NCBI RefSeq assembly: GCF_021184045.1
Contig: NZ_CP073710.1
Location: 2,180,685-2,244,684, forward strand
From: Methanococcoides orientis
GTDB taxonomy: Archaea; Halobacteriota; Methanosarcinia; Methanosarcinales; Methanosarcinaceae
Direction of reading: 5' to 3'
Length of the DNA: 64,000 nucleotides
Shown here piece by piece: positions 9,121 to 17,816 of the stretch; the stretch's first letter is position 1; every line of letters begins with the position of its first letter. The position numbers and the translations under genes are program-made. Under the pieces are notes generated by a model, which did not search any database, had not been told where the DNA came from, and saw nothing but the letters and a program-made list of their open reading frames with translations.

Positions 9121-9732
9121 TTACTCAAGTTTGGCGTGACGTGATTTCAGATCGTCCTCGGAAGCTCCGGTAATGGAGATAAGTTCTGCTACCATTGCAT
9201 CCAGGAAAACGAGTGATGATATCTCAAAGGATGTTCCAAGTGGTGTGAGGTGTGAATATTCTCCTCGCATATGCCTTTCGAGGTAGCCTCCGGTATCGTC
9301 CTTTGTTCTTCCTTTGATCTCCATGGCGATGTCAGAAAGATTGCCAAGGGTTGATTCCTTGTTTGATGTTACTGTGATAAGGGTTGCACCGATATCTTTT
9401 GTGATCCTGCCAAGGTCTGAGATAGATCTTGTTTCTCCTGATCCGGATATTGCAATTACTGCATCTCCTTTACGGACTGCAGGAGTAGTTGATTCTCCGA
9501 CGACATAGGATCGCAGTCCAAGGTGCATCAGGCGCATTGCAAATGCTTTTCCCACGAGACCGGAACGACCTGCTCCCATGACAAAGATGCTGTCAGCTTC
9601 CATGATTTGTGTTAACATCTGTCTGATGTCTTCTTTGTCAATGCTTTCGGCTACACTTTCGAGATGATGTGCCATAAGCTCGATGGATGAGATCAAATGT
9701 TCGCACTCTGTTGAAGATATTATATCTTTCAT
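9121..9732 (-). CDS. hxlB: 6-phospho-3-hexuloisomerase
   Basis: A SIS-domain isomerase of 203 residues that interconverts hexulose 6-phosphate and fructose 6-phosphate. In methanogens the reverse ribulose monophosphate route supplies pentose phosphates. Motifs: MGAGRSGLVGKAFAMRLMHL near residue 52 and VIAISGSGETRSI near 92, typical of PHI. The synthase partner is not adjacent. It is likely transcribed with the aminotransferase 12 bases downstream and perhaps the Era/DUF2073 group upstream. Other SIS isomerases are possible but the length and motifs fit PHI best. Confidence 0.87.
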   Translation of the reverse strand: MKDIISSTECEHLISSIELMAHHLESVAESIDKEDIRQMLTQIMEADSIFVMGAGRSGLVGKAFAMRLMHLGLRSYVVGESTTPAVRKGDAVIAISGSGETRSISDLGRITKDIGATLITVTSNKESTLGNLSDIAMEIKGRTKDDTGGYLERHMRGEYSHLTPLGTSFEISSLVFLDAMVAELISITGASEDDLKSRHAKLE

Positions 9733-9777
9733 TAACTATATTCCTCCTGCACTTAAGGGCAAGTATCAGCGCTTACC

Positions 9778-10263
9778 TTACTCTTTGTATATAATCTCTT
9801 TTATGCTCCAGCCTTTTATCTTCCTGAATTCATCTGAAAGCTTGGTAATATCCGAATCGTCGCCGTTCCAGTAGATGTCCAGATTAGCATCACCGGTCTT
9901 CAGTTCTTCGATAATATTCTCTGCCAGGTGGAACAGTGCTTTGTTGCTATGGAATGGCACATTGAACATGGCGCGATATCCATTATCTGCTTTAGCATAT
10001 GATACCAGCACATATCCATTGCTTTCATAGTTGGTTATGGAATCAAAATCACAAATAAGCTCGGTTTCGTAGACTGCTGATTTATCTACTTTTGAGATGG
10101 CAATAAGGGTCTGGCCTACTACGACATCAGGGGTCTGCCGGCCAAACCATACCGATATCTTACCATAAGTGCAGACCACATTCACGTCGTCACTTCCCAT
10201 CTCATAGGATGAAAGGGAATGGACCTGGACGTTGGTCCTGGATCTATCGTAAGAGTTTTTCAT
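9778..10263 (-). CDS. Conserved-looking hypothetical protein next to DUF2073
   Basis: A 161-residue protein I do not recognise. It has no membrane segment, signal peptide or cysteine motif and reads as a mixed alpha/beta cytoplasmic protein with many aromatic residues and an acidic patch (YWNGDDSDITKL near 130). It starts 15 bases after the DUF2073 gene on the same strand and precedes hexuloisomerase by 45 bases. Position suggests it belongs to the Era-like GTPase/DUF2073 transcription unit; a role in the same process is only a guess. Confidence 0.7.
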   Translation of the reverse strand: MKNSYDRSRTNVQVHSLSSYEMGSDDVNVVCTYGKISVWFGRQTPDVVVGQTLIAISKVDKSAVYETELICDFDSITNYESNGYVLVSYAKADNGYRAMFNVPFHSNKALFHLAENIIEELKTGDANLDIYWNGDDSDITKLSDEFRKIKGWSIKEIIYKE

Positions 10264-10278
10264 TAATTTACCACGCGG

Positions 10279-10647
10279 TTATTTGTTTGACACAAGTGCA
10301 CTTATCATGTCACGATCTTTTTTCAGTGTTTTTAACTTATTTGCAGGCCCAATTACAGTAAGTCTGGTGCGTACAACATTCTTCTTGAACAGCTTTCCGA
10401 TCAACGAGCCATCTGGTTGTGAAGGGTAACTTTCCATTTCAATGCCTGCAAAGTCATCCGGCTGGATCTGTGTCATGGTCATTTCGATAAGAGTTGCCTC
10501 CTCTTCGGGAGTGAGTCCTTTCTCAAGAACAAGGATCTTGCCACTCTTGACCTCGTCTATAATAAATCTGATCTTCTCAACAGGTGGCATCTTTGCAAGC
10601 CTGTCCTCTGAGACCAAGTCCATTTGAATACCCTGCATTGCGATCAC
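10279..10647 (-). CDS. DUF2073 family protein
   Basis: A 122-residue archaeal protein of the DUF2073 family, regularly found beside an Era-like GTPase. It begins with a GTG that overlaps the GTPase stop by four bases; an ATG at 10638 with GGGTGA just upstream is an alternative start. Landmarks are KIRFIIDEVKSGKILVLEKG near residue 25 and a basic C-terminal half. Translational coupling with the GTPase implies joint function, probably in ribosome or RNA-related work, but the biochemistry is not established. Confidence 0.82.
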   Translation of the reverse strand: MIAMQGIQMDLVSEDRLAKMPPVEKIRFIIDEVKSGKILVLEKGLTPEEEATLIEMTMTQIQPDDFAGIEMESYPSQPDGSLIGKLFKKNVVRTRLTVIGPANKLKTLKKDRDMISALVSNK

Positions 10648-11279
10648 CCAAACCTCTTAGCGATCTCATCATAGAAAGTTTCTATGTTCTTTCCTTCAAG
10701 GGCTGATATTGCTACCATTGGATGCTGTGGGAATGCTTCTCTTATTGTAGATGGGGATGACTCCGGCAGATCTACCTTGTTCGCAACGATCAGCAGAGGC
10801 AGGCTTCGTGCTTCCATGTTGCCTATGACCGTTACATTGACCTGTGTGTAAGGGTCTTCCGTAGCATCCATCACCAGGATAACTCCGTCAAGGTTCTCCA
10901 GCCATTTCACAGCTTCAATAACACCTTCAGTAGCTTCCTTTGCTCTTCTCTTGGATTCTGCTTCATTCATACCCTGTTCCATGAACTCATGGAAATCGAT
11001 CTTGGTAGCAAGACCCGGGGTGTCAATAATATCAAGGCTAATGGAACCGCCGTTGGACTGTATGGTCACACCTTCTCTACGCCTTGCACGGCGTGTTTCG
11101 TGAGCAATGTGTGAAACAGAACCCATTGCGTCACCGGTCCAGTCCCTGACTATCCTGTTTGCAAGAGTTGTCTTCCCGGCATTAGGCGGACCATAGATTC
11201 CTATCCTTGCATTCTTTTTGTTAAACAACTTCTTGAAGAAGTTTGAAAAATTTTTCTTAAAAGATCTTATTACGCCCAT
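10644..11279 (-). CDS. Era-like GTP-binding protein
   Basis: A 211-residue small GTPase. After a basic N-terminal helix rich in Lys and Phe (first 22 residues) come G1 GIYGPPNAGKTTLANRI, G3 IDTPGLATKIDFHEF near 90 and G4 IVANKVDLPES near 160. The KH domain of bacterial Era is absent; this is the archaeal Era-like family paired with DUF2073. The basic N-terminus may touch RNA or membrane. First gene of a minus-strand unit with DUF2073 and the hypothetical protein. Confidence 0.88.
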   Translation of the reverse strand: MGVIRSFKKNFSNFFKKLFNKKNARIGIYGPPNAGKTTLANRIVRDWTGDAMGSVSHIAHETRRARRREGVTIQSNGGSISLDIIDTPGLATKIDFHEFMEQGMNEAESKRRAKEATEGVIEAVKWLENLDGVILVMDATEDPYTQVNVTVIGNMEARSLPLLIVANKVDLPESSPSTIREAFPQHPMVAISALEGKNIETFYDEIAKRFG

Positions 11280-11403
11280 CCATTTCCTCCGAGTTAGATC
11301 GTGATATCTACTAAAATCTATGATGATTTGATATTACTCATACCTTATAAATAATCGCTTAAATTTTCATTTGATCCTGTTCCGTCCTGACCTCATTGGA
11401 CCA

Positions 11404-12411
11404 TTATTTGCTCTGGACAATTGCCATTGACAGATTGATCGCAAATTCTGCAATATTTGCCCCGTACTCTCCTATTCTGTCGATACTGTCTGCCACGGTC
11501 CCCAGCGCCACAATCGCTTCAGGGGAATCAAGGTCAAGAAGTGATGCGTTCAGTTCATTTATCCTTGCTTTCGTACCATCGACCTTTGATATCACCTGGT
11601 TGGCAAGATCAGTGTTCTGGTTGTATAATGCATCTATGGCATCTTCCACCATATCCCTTGAAGTGGTGCTGGAGCTTTCGATGAGTGCCATGGTATCTGC
11701 CGGTATCGGGCTGTCAAGTGTGGCTGCTATCTTTGCTATCTTGAATGCGTGGTCTGCGATACGTTCCAGTGAACTTGCAGAAAGACGCAGGTCGTGGTAC
11801 TCATCAATTGTGGTCTCTGATGTATCGGGAAGGCGGCTTCCCCGAAGTACTGTCCTGAACTGTTTTGAAATAAGCAGGAAAAGCCTGTCCACTTCGTCAT
11901 CACGTTCGATAACATCAAGCGCAAGGTCGTGGTCCTGGGTTTTCAGTGCCTGCATTGCGTCCTTCAACATTGAATTTGATATCAGGAACATTCTCCTGAC
12001 ACTTTTTTTAATTGAAACCTCGTTGGGATTCAAAAGGTCCTGGATCAGCACAGAGTTTGCGGTCTCTTCGATGATCTCCGGCCCAATGAGCTTGTAACAG
12101 ATGTTCCTTATGATCTTCTTTTGCTCAGCCTGTATTCGGTTGGCCCTGATCTCAATTATGTCCGGACCCGATAGATATGCTGCTATCAGCAGCCTTACAA
12201 GTTCGTCTCCAAAGCATGCGTTAACATCAATAATATTCTTTTTTTTAGAGTTTCTGGAACTTCCCTCAGCTGCAATGTTTAGGGTTCCATCTTGCTGTGG
12301 CTGGAGCGTTACCTGTGAACCAGTTGTAATTCCGGCACGTTCGGCCCACTTCTTTGGAAGGGATACAATATATGTGGATCCGCCGGTCTGCTGTATTTTT
12401 CTAGTTTCCAT
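11404..12411 (-). CDS. AbrB/PhoU domain phosphate uptake regulator
   Basis: A 335-residue archaeal regulator with an N-terminal SpoVT/AbrB DNA-binding domain (residues 1-45; GGSTYIVSLPKKWAERAGI) and two PhoU-like helical bundles (about 110-330). PhoU proteins bind metal clusters and signal phosphate status to the Pst transporter; the AbrB fusion suggests that this one acts on DNA directly. No pst genes are in the window. It is monocistronic, with about 120 bases of AT-rich DNA on either side. Family firm, target genes unknown. Confidence 0.88.
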   Translation of the reverse strand: METRKIQQTGGSTYIVSLPKKWAERAGITTGSQVTLQPQQDGTLNIAAEGSSRNSKKKNIIDVNACFGDELVRLLIAAYLSGPDIIEIRANRIQAEQKKIIRNICYKLIGPEIIEETANSVLIQDLLNPNEVSIKKSVRRMFLISNSMLKDAMQALKTQDHDLALDVIERDDEVDRLFLLISKQFRTVLRGSRLPDTSETTIDEYHDLRLSASSLERIADHAFKIAKIAATLDSPIPADTMALIESSSTTSRDMVEDAIDALYNQNTDLANQVISKVDGTKARINELNASLLDLDSPEAIVALGTVADSIDRIGEYGANIAEFAINLSMAIVQSK

Positions 12412-12541
12412 ATAATCCGCCTATCTCAGGTCATAAATCTATGTATGAGTATATAGTTTGGCGTGTGTATATATGTTTAGGAAAAGTTAGGTTAGATAAG
12501 TAAAAAATATTGTTAAAAAGCATGGTTTGCTGATATGATCT

Positions 12542-13180
12542 TCAATATCCATACTTCCCAATAAGTGGCACAAAAATAACAGCTCCCCAAGACTTGTAGC
12601 TGACCTTGCCTTTCATATCTTTTTTCACAACGACAAGTTGCTGCTCACCATTGCCTACCGGGATCGCCATTATGCCTTCAGGTGCCAGCTGATCAATAAG
12701 TGGTCGTGGAACTTCCGGTGCTGCAGAGGTCACACTGATCCGTTCATAGGGTGCATGTTCGGCTAGGCCACAGGACCCATCGTCCTGAAGAACGGTGACA
12801 TTCCTGTATCCTGCTCTTTTGAGGTTCTTCTCTGCAAAATAAGCCAGCTCGGGTATGCGTTCCACTGTATAGATGTGACCTTCATCTCCTACAAGTTCTG
12901 CCATAACAGCAGCATTGTAGCCCGACCCACTTCCAACCTCCAGGATCTTCATTCCACTGGAAATGTCCAGCAGTTCACACATGATCGCGACCATGTGTGG
13001 TGCCGAGATCGTCTGGTCATGCCCGATAGGGAGGGGCATGTCCATATATGCGGTCTCCTGAAATCTCTCAGGTACAAAAAGGTGCCTTGGGACGTGCATC
13101 ATCGCGCCAAGGACTCTGTCACTGATCCCGTTTATCTTCAGGGAATCTATCAGTATCTTTCTTCTCTCTTCGAACTCCAT
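12542..13180 (-). CDS. pcm: Protein-L-isoaspartate O-methyltransferase
   Basis: Repairs isoaspartyl residues in damaged proteins by SAM-dependent methylation. The family block for SAM binding is clear: [18 protein letters not shown] near residue 75, then [20 protein letters not shown] and the region [11 protein letters not shown] near 52 are Pcm signatures. I chose ATG 13180 rather than 13201 because GGGGAGAGG lies 10 bases before it; the longer form would have no spacing for an SD. It overlaps the preceding zinc-finger gene by about 30 bases in another frame, so the two are coupled. Confidence 0.93.
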   Translation of the reverse strand: MEFEERRKILIDSLKINGISDRVLGAMMHVPRHLFVPERFQETAYMDMPLPIGHDQTISAPHMVAIMCELLDISSGMKILEVGSGSGYNAAVMAELVGDEGHIYTVERIPELAYFAEKNLKRAGYRNVTVLQDDGSCGLAEHAPYERISVTSAAPEVPRPLIDQLAPEGIMAIPVGNGEQQLVVVKKDMKGKVSYKSWGAVIFVPLIGKYGY

Positions 13181-13800
13181 GAAGTCTTTGCCTCTCCCCA
13201 TCCTCTTTTATGTGCTTCGGTAGCAAAGATACGTTTGATATACTTAGCAGGAACTCGATCTCCTTTACGGGACTGGAATCCTCCATCCCTTATCTTGATC
13301 TTGGTTATGTGGAAATCCTTCCTTTCAGCATTGTAGTTCTGGCCTACAACGAACTCGAATTCTCCCGGCACTCTTTTTTCCACAGATGTCGATCCGTTGC
13401 GGACCTTTATTGATATCTTTGTGGTAACTTCGTCTGTGGCACGTCCCCAGATTACATCGATGTTCTCGATCGCTTCCCGGTCTAACCGACGACCGCCTGA
13501 TTCGATAGCAGTGACGATGATCGGGTATACCTCATCTGCTTCTTCATCATCTACCACAAGTTCGTCATCGATATAGATCATTTCTCCGGCGTCGATGTCT
13601 GTGTGAAGTGTGAATGAAACGTCATCCTTGCTGACGATAACCTTAACTTTAACAGGCTTTTTTTCTTCGATTGTAGCGGGATGCACTGCTCCGCATTCGT
13701 GGCATTGGACTACAGGGTTCTGTCCTGGTCTTAAAACATCATGTCCCACTGCATCCTTTGGTGAACACATTGGGCAAACTACTATTATTTCCTCTGTCAT
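13150..13800 (-). CDS. HVO_0476-type zinc finger protein
   Basis: A 216-residue protein with an N-terminal zinc ribbon: CPMC near residue 9 and CHEC near 33. The rest is a beta-rich region ending in a basic tail. It matches the archaeal HVO_0476 family, of unknown function. Its 3' end overlaps the start of pcm, and it follows agmatinase by 55 bases, so it seems to be the third gene of an aIF5A-speB-zinc finger-pcm unit. A nucleic-acid or translation-linked role is plausible from the neighbours but is inference. Confidence 0.8.
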   Translation of the reverse strand: MTEEIIVVCPMCSPKDAVGHDVLRPGQNPVVQCHECGAVHPATIEEKKPVKVKVIVSKDDVSFTLHTDIDAGEMIYIDDELVVDDEEADEVYPIIVTAIESGGRRLDREAIENIDVIWGRATDEVTTKISIKVRNGSTSVEKRVPGEFEFVVGQNYNAERKDFHITKIKIRDGGFQSRKGDRVPAKYIKRIFATEAHKRGWGEAKTSWSSKREERY

Positions 13801-13855
13801 GGTCTCTGTCCATATGATTGTTGGGGGTGTGTATAAACTTAACCATGAAGAAATA

Positions 13856-14725
13856 TCAGTTCATTGAAGCAGCGTGTGCAGCAATGAATTCGCGGATAAG
13901 TTTTGTACCAAGGATGGCAGTTTGGCCGCTGTCATATTCGGGTGCGATCTCCACTACATCGAAACCCACTGACATGGGGGCAAGTCCTCTTACGATATCT
14001 CTTACTTCCACAGAACTAAGGCCGAATGGTTCCGGTGTTCCCAGTGCAGGTGCATATGCAGGATCGAGGGCATCCATGTCCAGTGACAGGTAGATGCTGT
14101 CGCAGTTAAGATATTCCTTTATTTCCTGAACAAGTACTTCGGGTCCCTTGGTAGCGACATCCTCAGGTGTATAATAACAGATGTCATTATCTTTTGCGAA
14201 ATCCCATTCTTCCCTTGGGCCACTTCGTACACCTATGGTCACATAATTATCAGTGACCTCGTCACGTATATGTCTTGACACGCAGGCATGGTTGTACTTC
14301 ACACCTTCAAATTCATCACGAAGGTCAAAATGTGCATCCAGTACGACAACTCCAAATTCTCCATCTGCGTTCTTCGCACAGGCTTTAACACATGGTAGGG
14401 TAAGGGAGTGTTCTCCGCCCATCATTATGGGTATCTTTCCTTCATCAGTAATTCCAATGACGTCCAGATAGAGCTCACTAAGCACATCTTCGACCAGAAC
14501 TCCTGCTTCGAAGTTCCCTGCATCATATATGGGAAGCTCAGCAAGATCAATGTCAAAAAAAGAGTTATAACTTTCAAAATTTGCAGAGGCACTCCGCATA
14601 GCATCCGGAGCCCATCTGCTCCCGGCACGGAATGAGGATGTACGATCAAATGGTACTCCAAAAAGGACATACTCGGCAGATTCGGGATCTGCCAGTGCAT
14701 CCATCATGCCAGGCCGGTAGAACAT
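13856..14725 (-). CDS. speB: Agmatinase (ureohydrolase family)
   Basis: Hydrolyses agmatine to putrescine and urea with a binuclear manganese centre. All metal-ligand motifs are present in 289 residues: GGEHSLTLP near 108, VVLDAHFDLR near 131 and SLDMDALDPAYAPALGTPEP near 210. It is 20 bases downstream of aIF5A, which needs a spermidine-derived modification (deoxyhypusine), so polyamine supply and its protein target share a transcript. Arginase and guanidinobutyrase are relatives, but agmatinase is the usual archaeal member. Confidence 0.92.
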   Translation of the reverse strand: MFYRPGMMDALADPESAEYVLFGVPFDRTSSFRAGSRWAPDAMRSASANFESYNSFFDIDLAELPIYDAGNFEAGVLVEDVLSELYLDVIGITDEGKIPIMMGGEHSLTLPCVKACAKNADGEFGVVVLDAHFDLRDEFEGVKYNHACVSRHIRDEVTDNYVTIGVRSGPREEWDFAKDNDICYYTPEDVATKGPEVLVQEIKEYLNCDSIYLSLDMDALDPAYAPALGTPEPFGLSSVEVRDIVRGLAPMSVGFDVVEIAPEYDSGQTAILGTKLIREFIAAHAASMN

Positions 14726-14745
14726 ATTATCCCTTTAAAAAGGGT

Positions 14746-15129
14746 TTATCTAAGGTCGATCTTCATCTTGCCCATGGATGTAAGGTATGTGATATCTCCG
14801 CCTTCAACGACTCTGTCCTTGAACTGTTCAGGGACGGATAGTTCGAATGTGGAGTAATCTTCCATGTCCATGAGTTGAGCAACATCTCCGGAAATGGACA
14901 ATACCTGTGCTGTCTTACGTTCTACGATTGGAACGTATGTCTTGGCGGAAACTGAGCTTATAATGGAACGCTTCTGACCGTCGAAGATACCAATTGCTTC
15001 GATTCTTGCCTTTGCGGAACCATGCTTACCTGGTTTTGATTTTGTGATGCTCTTGATCACACATGGTTCATCACCTTCAAGTACGTACTTACCTTCTTTA
15101 AGTTCTTTAACCTCTACCTGCTGTTTCAT
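14746..15129 (-). CDS. eif5A: Translation initiation factor aIF5A
   Basis: Elongation/initiation factor of 127 residues that relieves ribosome stalling. The hypusination loop SKPGKHGSAKA is intact, with the modified lysine at residue 35. The SH3-like N-domain is followed by an OB-fold C-domain, the normal archaeal length. First gene of a likely unit with speB. A TATA-like TTTATACG on the minus strand near 15225-15235 may be the promoter. Confidence 0.97.
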   Translation of the reverse strand: MKQQVEVKELKEGKYVLEGDEPCVIKSITKSKPGKHGSAKARIEAIGIFDGQKRSIISSVSAKTYVPIVERKTAQVLSISGDVAQLMDMEDYSTFELSVPEQFKDRVVEGGDITYLTSMGKMKIDLR

Positions 15130-15454
15130 TTATGATCCTCCTGTCACTCGTAAAAAAGCGTCAAGTTTTTTATTAATGGATAAATCTGTGCTTATAATTC
15201 TACGTTCTGTATAAGAAGTTAACGTATAAAGCCTTTCAAATGAGTGGAGGTTTCTAAACTATTTAAATTAATGTCCTTCTGAACGTTCTTTTCAGCTATC
15301 ATTTAAAAGCCCAAGTTCTTCAAGCTTTCTTTTTGAAGGCTTTCCACTTTGATGCCAGTCCCGGAAGTGGAATAATCAGACAGAACGCCCTCAAACGCTT
15401 TCCTTTCATTTTTATCTCCGGGTAATTGTTCTGCTCAATTTTACAACGTGGCGG
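15130..15454. other. Intergenic region with aIF5A promoter and a possible gene remnant
   Basis: The right-hand part on the minus strand holds a short open frame from ATG 15409 (MKGKRLRAFCLI...) and, one frame away, a stretch ending at 15292 that reads RDWHQSGKPSKRKLEELGLL before a stop. The second looks like the C-terminus of a real protein but has no start and a stop just upstream, so a frameshifted remnant is possible. The left part, near 15150-15240, is the aIF5A leader and promoter. No RNA gene is apparent. Confidence 0.35.
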
Positions 15455-16156
15455 TCACTTCATCTCTTTGAGAAGTTCATTCTCAAGCCGCTTCCTTCTT
15501 TTGTGATATCGTAACCAGCCTACTCCAAGATATCCTGATATCCCAATGGCTATCAATATGCTTATGACTATAAGCGGATAGGTTGTTTCTACAAGAAGTG
15601 GATTCAGATTCTCCCTTTGCTCATAGGTGGGGTACATAATGTCCCTTATGTCATTGCTGTGGCCAAGTCCAAGGGCATGACCAAGTTCATGAGTGACAAG
15701 TTGTTCCATATTGTCATCGCCGTATTGTTGCCAGGAATAACCTTTGTAATCCCCTACCTCCAGGACGATGTCTGCGTGGACGTATCGACCATTAGCGATC
15801 ATCGGTCTGCAAAAACCGGCAACTCCTTCTTCTGCACCGGTGACCTCTTCCATATTCTCCACCCACATTATGTAGATGTCTGCATCAGAAGTATTGGTAA
15901 GTTCAAAAACAGGTGTGTAACTAAGCTTTCCGTTTCCACCATTTTCCCAGTATTCCAGGGCCCTGATCACCGTGGGTTGATATGATGGGCTGTAATGCGG
16001 GGGTGTGTTCTGCTCATCTATATACACTGTAATTGGGGAATGGTCCCATGGTTCTTCTAAGAATTTGGGATATTCCTTTTCACCTAACAGGCTGGAACCC
16101 GGAATTACAAGTGCAATTATAAGCAGTGCTATGATTATTATTTGCCTGGTGTTCAT
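15455..16156 (-). CDS. Membrane-anchored matrixin-type metalloprotease
   Basis: A 233-residue zinc protease of the M10 group. A signal or anchor helix (residues 5-22) leads to an extracellular domain with the zinc site HELGHALGLGHSND near 152; a downstream Met in DIMYP is the Met-turn. A second hydrophobic segment (about 185-207) is followed by a very basic tail (HKRRKRLENELLKEMK), so the enzyme is held in the membrane with its catalytic part outside. No prodomain cysteine switch is seen. Substrates are unknown; turnover of surface proteins is a reasonable guess. Confidence 0.82.
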   Translation of the reverse strand: MNTRQIIIIALLIIALVIPGSSLLGEKEYPKFLEEPWDHSPITVYIDEQNTPPHYSPSYQPTVIRALEYWENGGNGKLSYTPVFELTNTSDADIYIMWVENMEEVTGAEEGVAGFCRPMIANGRYVHADIVLEVGDYKGYSWQQYGDDNMEQLVTHELGHALGLGHSNDIRDIMYPTYEQRENLNPLLVETTYPLIVISILIAIGISGYLGVGWLRYHKRRKRLENELLKEMK

Positions 16157-16189
16157 AATCTCTCATTCGTTGCAAAGTTGCTTGCTACA

Positions 16190-17614
16190 TTAGAGTTTAT
16201 TTTCAAAGGATAAGTCTTTTTTGGAAGGGACTAAATTCCGGAAGTTGATAGTATACTTTGAGCCTGAACTTCCATCAATATGGATCTCGCCCTGGATCTG
16301 TTCTACAAGTTCATTTACCAGTTTTAGGCCAAGGGTGTCTGTTTCTAATATATCCTTTACAGAGAATCCAATGCCATCATCTTCTACTATAAGGGTGAAA
16401 CGATCGTCAATTTGCTGGAAACTAATGGAGATGGTTCCCTTTCCATCCGAGAAAGCATATTTGAAACTGTTTATAATAAGCTCATTTAATATCAACCCCA
16501 GATTCGTTGCGGTATCAAAGTTCATGAAAATGTCCTTTGATTCGATATTTATGTCTATTAACTCGATCTGGTGTTCGTTCATGTGCTACAGGTAGTTCAC
16601 GACATCCTGCACATAATTGGAAAAATTGACTTTTCCCTTCTCTTTTGAACGGTAAATTCTCTCATTGGCAATTGCGATTGAATGGACTCTGTCCCTGCTT
16701 TTCTCGAAAGCACTGGCAATATCCGGGTCACTGAATTTGGATGACTCAAGGTCAAGAAGGCTGGAAATTACCTGAAGATTGTTCTTGATCCGATGATGTA
16801 TCTCCTTCTCATGTATCTCCTCTGCTTTGATAAGTGCCTCTTCAGCCCTTTTTCTATCGGTTATGTCTTCCCCCGAGCATAAGACTCCGATGATCTCTCC
16901 CTCTCTGTCATGCAGGAGTGAGTTATGCCACTGTATGTGTCTCTCCTTGCCATCCAATCTCAGAATTGGGGCTTCGAAGCTTTCTAAGCCTTCTGTATTC
17001 CCTCCGATAAAACGGTAGAATTGTTCAATTCCCTCTTTTCTGTATCTTTCGGGCACCAGTGTTTCGTAAAAGTCTGCTCCGATCAAAGAACCATCTCTGC
17101 AACCGATTATCTCGCATCCTTTTTTATTCATTAGCTGGATCTTTCGGTCAGTACCAAAAACCGTGATCATAACTCCGGCAATGTTCAGGTAATTGCGTGC
17201 AAGGTTGCGTTCAGATTCATTCTTCTCGTTAAGTTCCTTGATCTTTAGAAGTGATCGGATCCTTGTTTTAAGTTCCAGCTGATCAACAGGTTTTGTCAGG
17301 AACTCATCAGCACCGGCTTCAAATCCTTTTATGCGATCTTTCCTGTTTGAAAGGGCGGATACTATTATCACAGGTATAAATTGGGTGCGTGGATCATTTT
17401 TCAATATGTTGCAAACTTCGTATCCTTCTATATCAGGCATCATAATGTCTATCAGAACAAGGTCGATGTCTTCTTTTTTAATGATGTCAAGACCCTCTTT
17501 TCCATTGTAAGCAGTTAGTACTTCATAGTCAGAGGTCAGGTAGGCCTCCATCAGTTCTAAGATCTTCTGGTTATCATCGACAACCAGTATTTTTGGTAAA
17601 GTGTGGTTCTGCAA
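16190..17614 (-). CDS. Hybrid sensor histidine kinase with one in-frame UAG codon
   Basis: Read through the single TAG (16586-16588), this is a 474-codon kinase: receiver domain (residues 5-125, phosphoacceptor Asp56 in LIDIMMPD), PAS domain (about 135-260), HisKA_2 dimerization region with EIHHRIKNNLQ near 275, then a HATPase_c domain with N-box LGLILNELIINSFKYAF and G-box VEDDGIGF. The TAG is codon 343, between the HisKA_2 and ATPase parts, with no other disruption and no loss of the usual spacing. Standard translation splits it into 16586-17614 and 16190-16582. Readthrough by pyrrolysine, reinitiation at the ATG two codons later, or a nonsense mutation are all possible. Confidence 0.75.
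16586..16588 (-). other. In-frame amber codon, candidate pyrrolysine site
   Basis: TAG on the minus strand joins ...VQDVVNYL to HMNEHQIELID... in the same frame. The organism appears to avoid TAG as a stop. An ATG lies one codon after it without a convincing SD, so the ATPase part could also be made by reinitiation. No Pyl genes are in the window to confirm decoding. Confidence 0.6.
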
Positions 17615-17816
17615 TCTAGTTACCTTCCTGTGGATAAAATTGTTCTATTGAAGGACACTTACTAACGTAACAAGTTTCCTTTGCTAACCTTGTATATATA
17701 GTAAACTATTATCTTTCGGTATGATATATTTCTGAAAAGTATCATCTCTTTTTTTCTATTTTTGACACGTTGGTATTTGGAGGAAACTTGAAATATCTTG
17801 ATGAAAACCTCCTCCT

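Noticed and set aside
11396-12097. 233-codon plus-strand frame
   Set aside because: Antisense to the AbrB/PhoU gene, which has clear domains.
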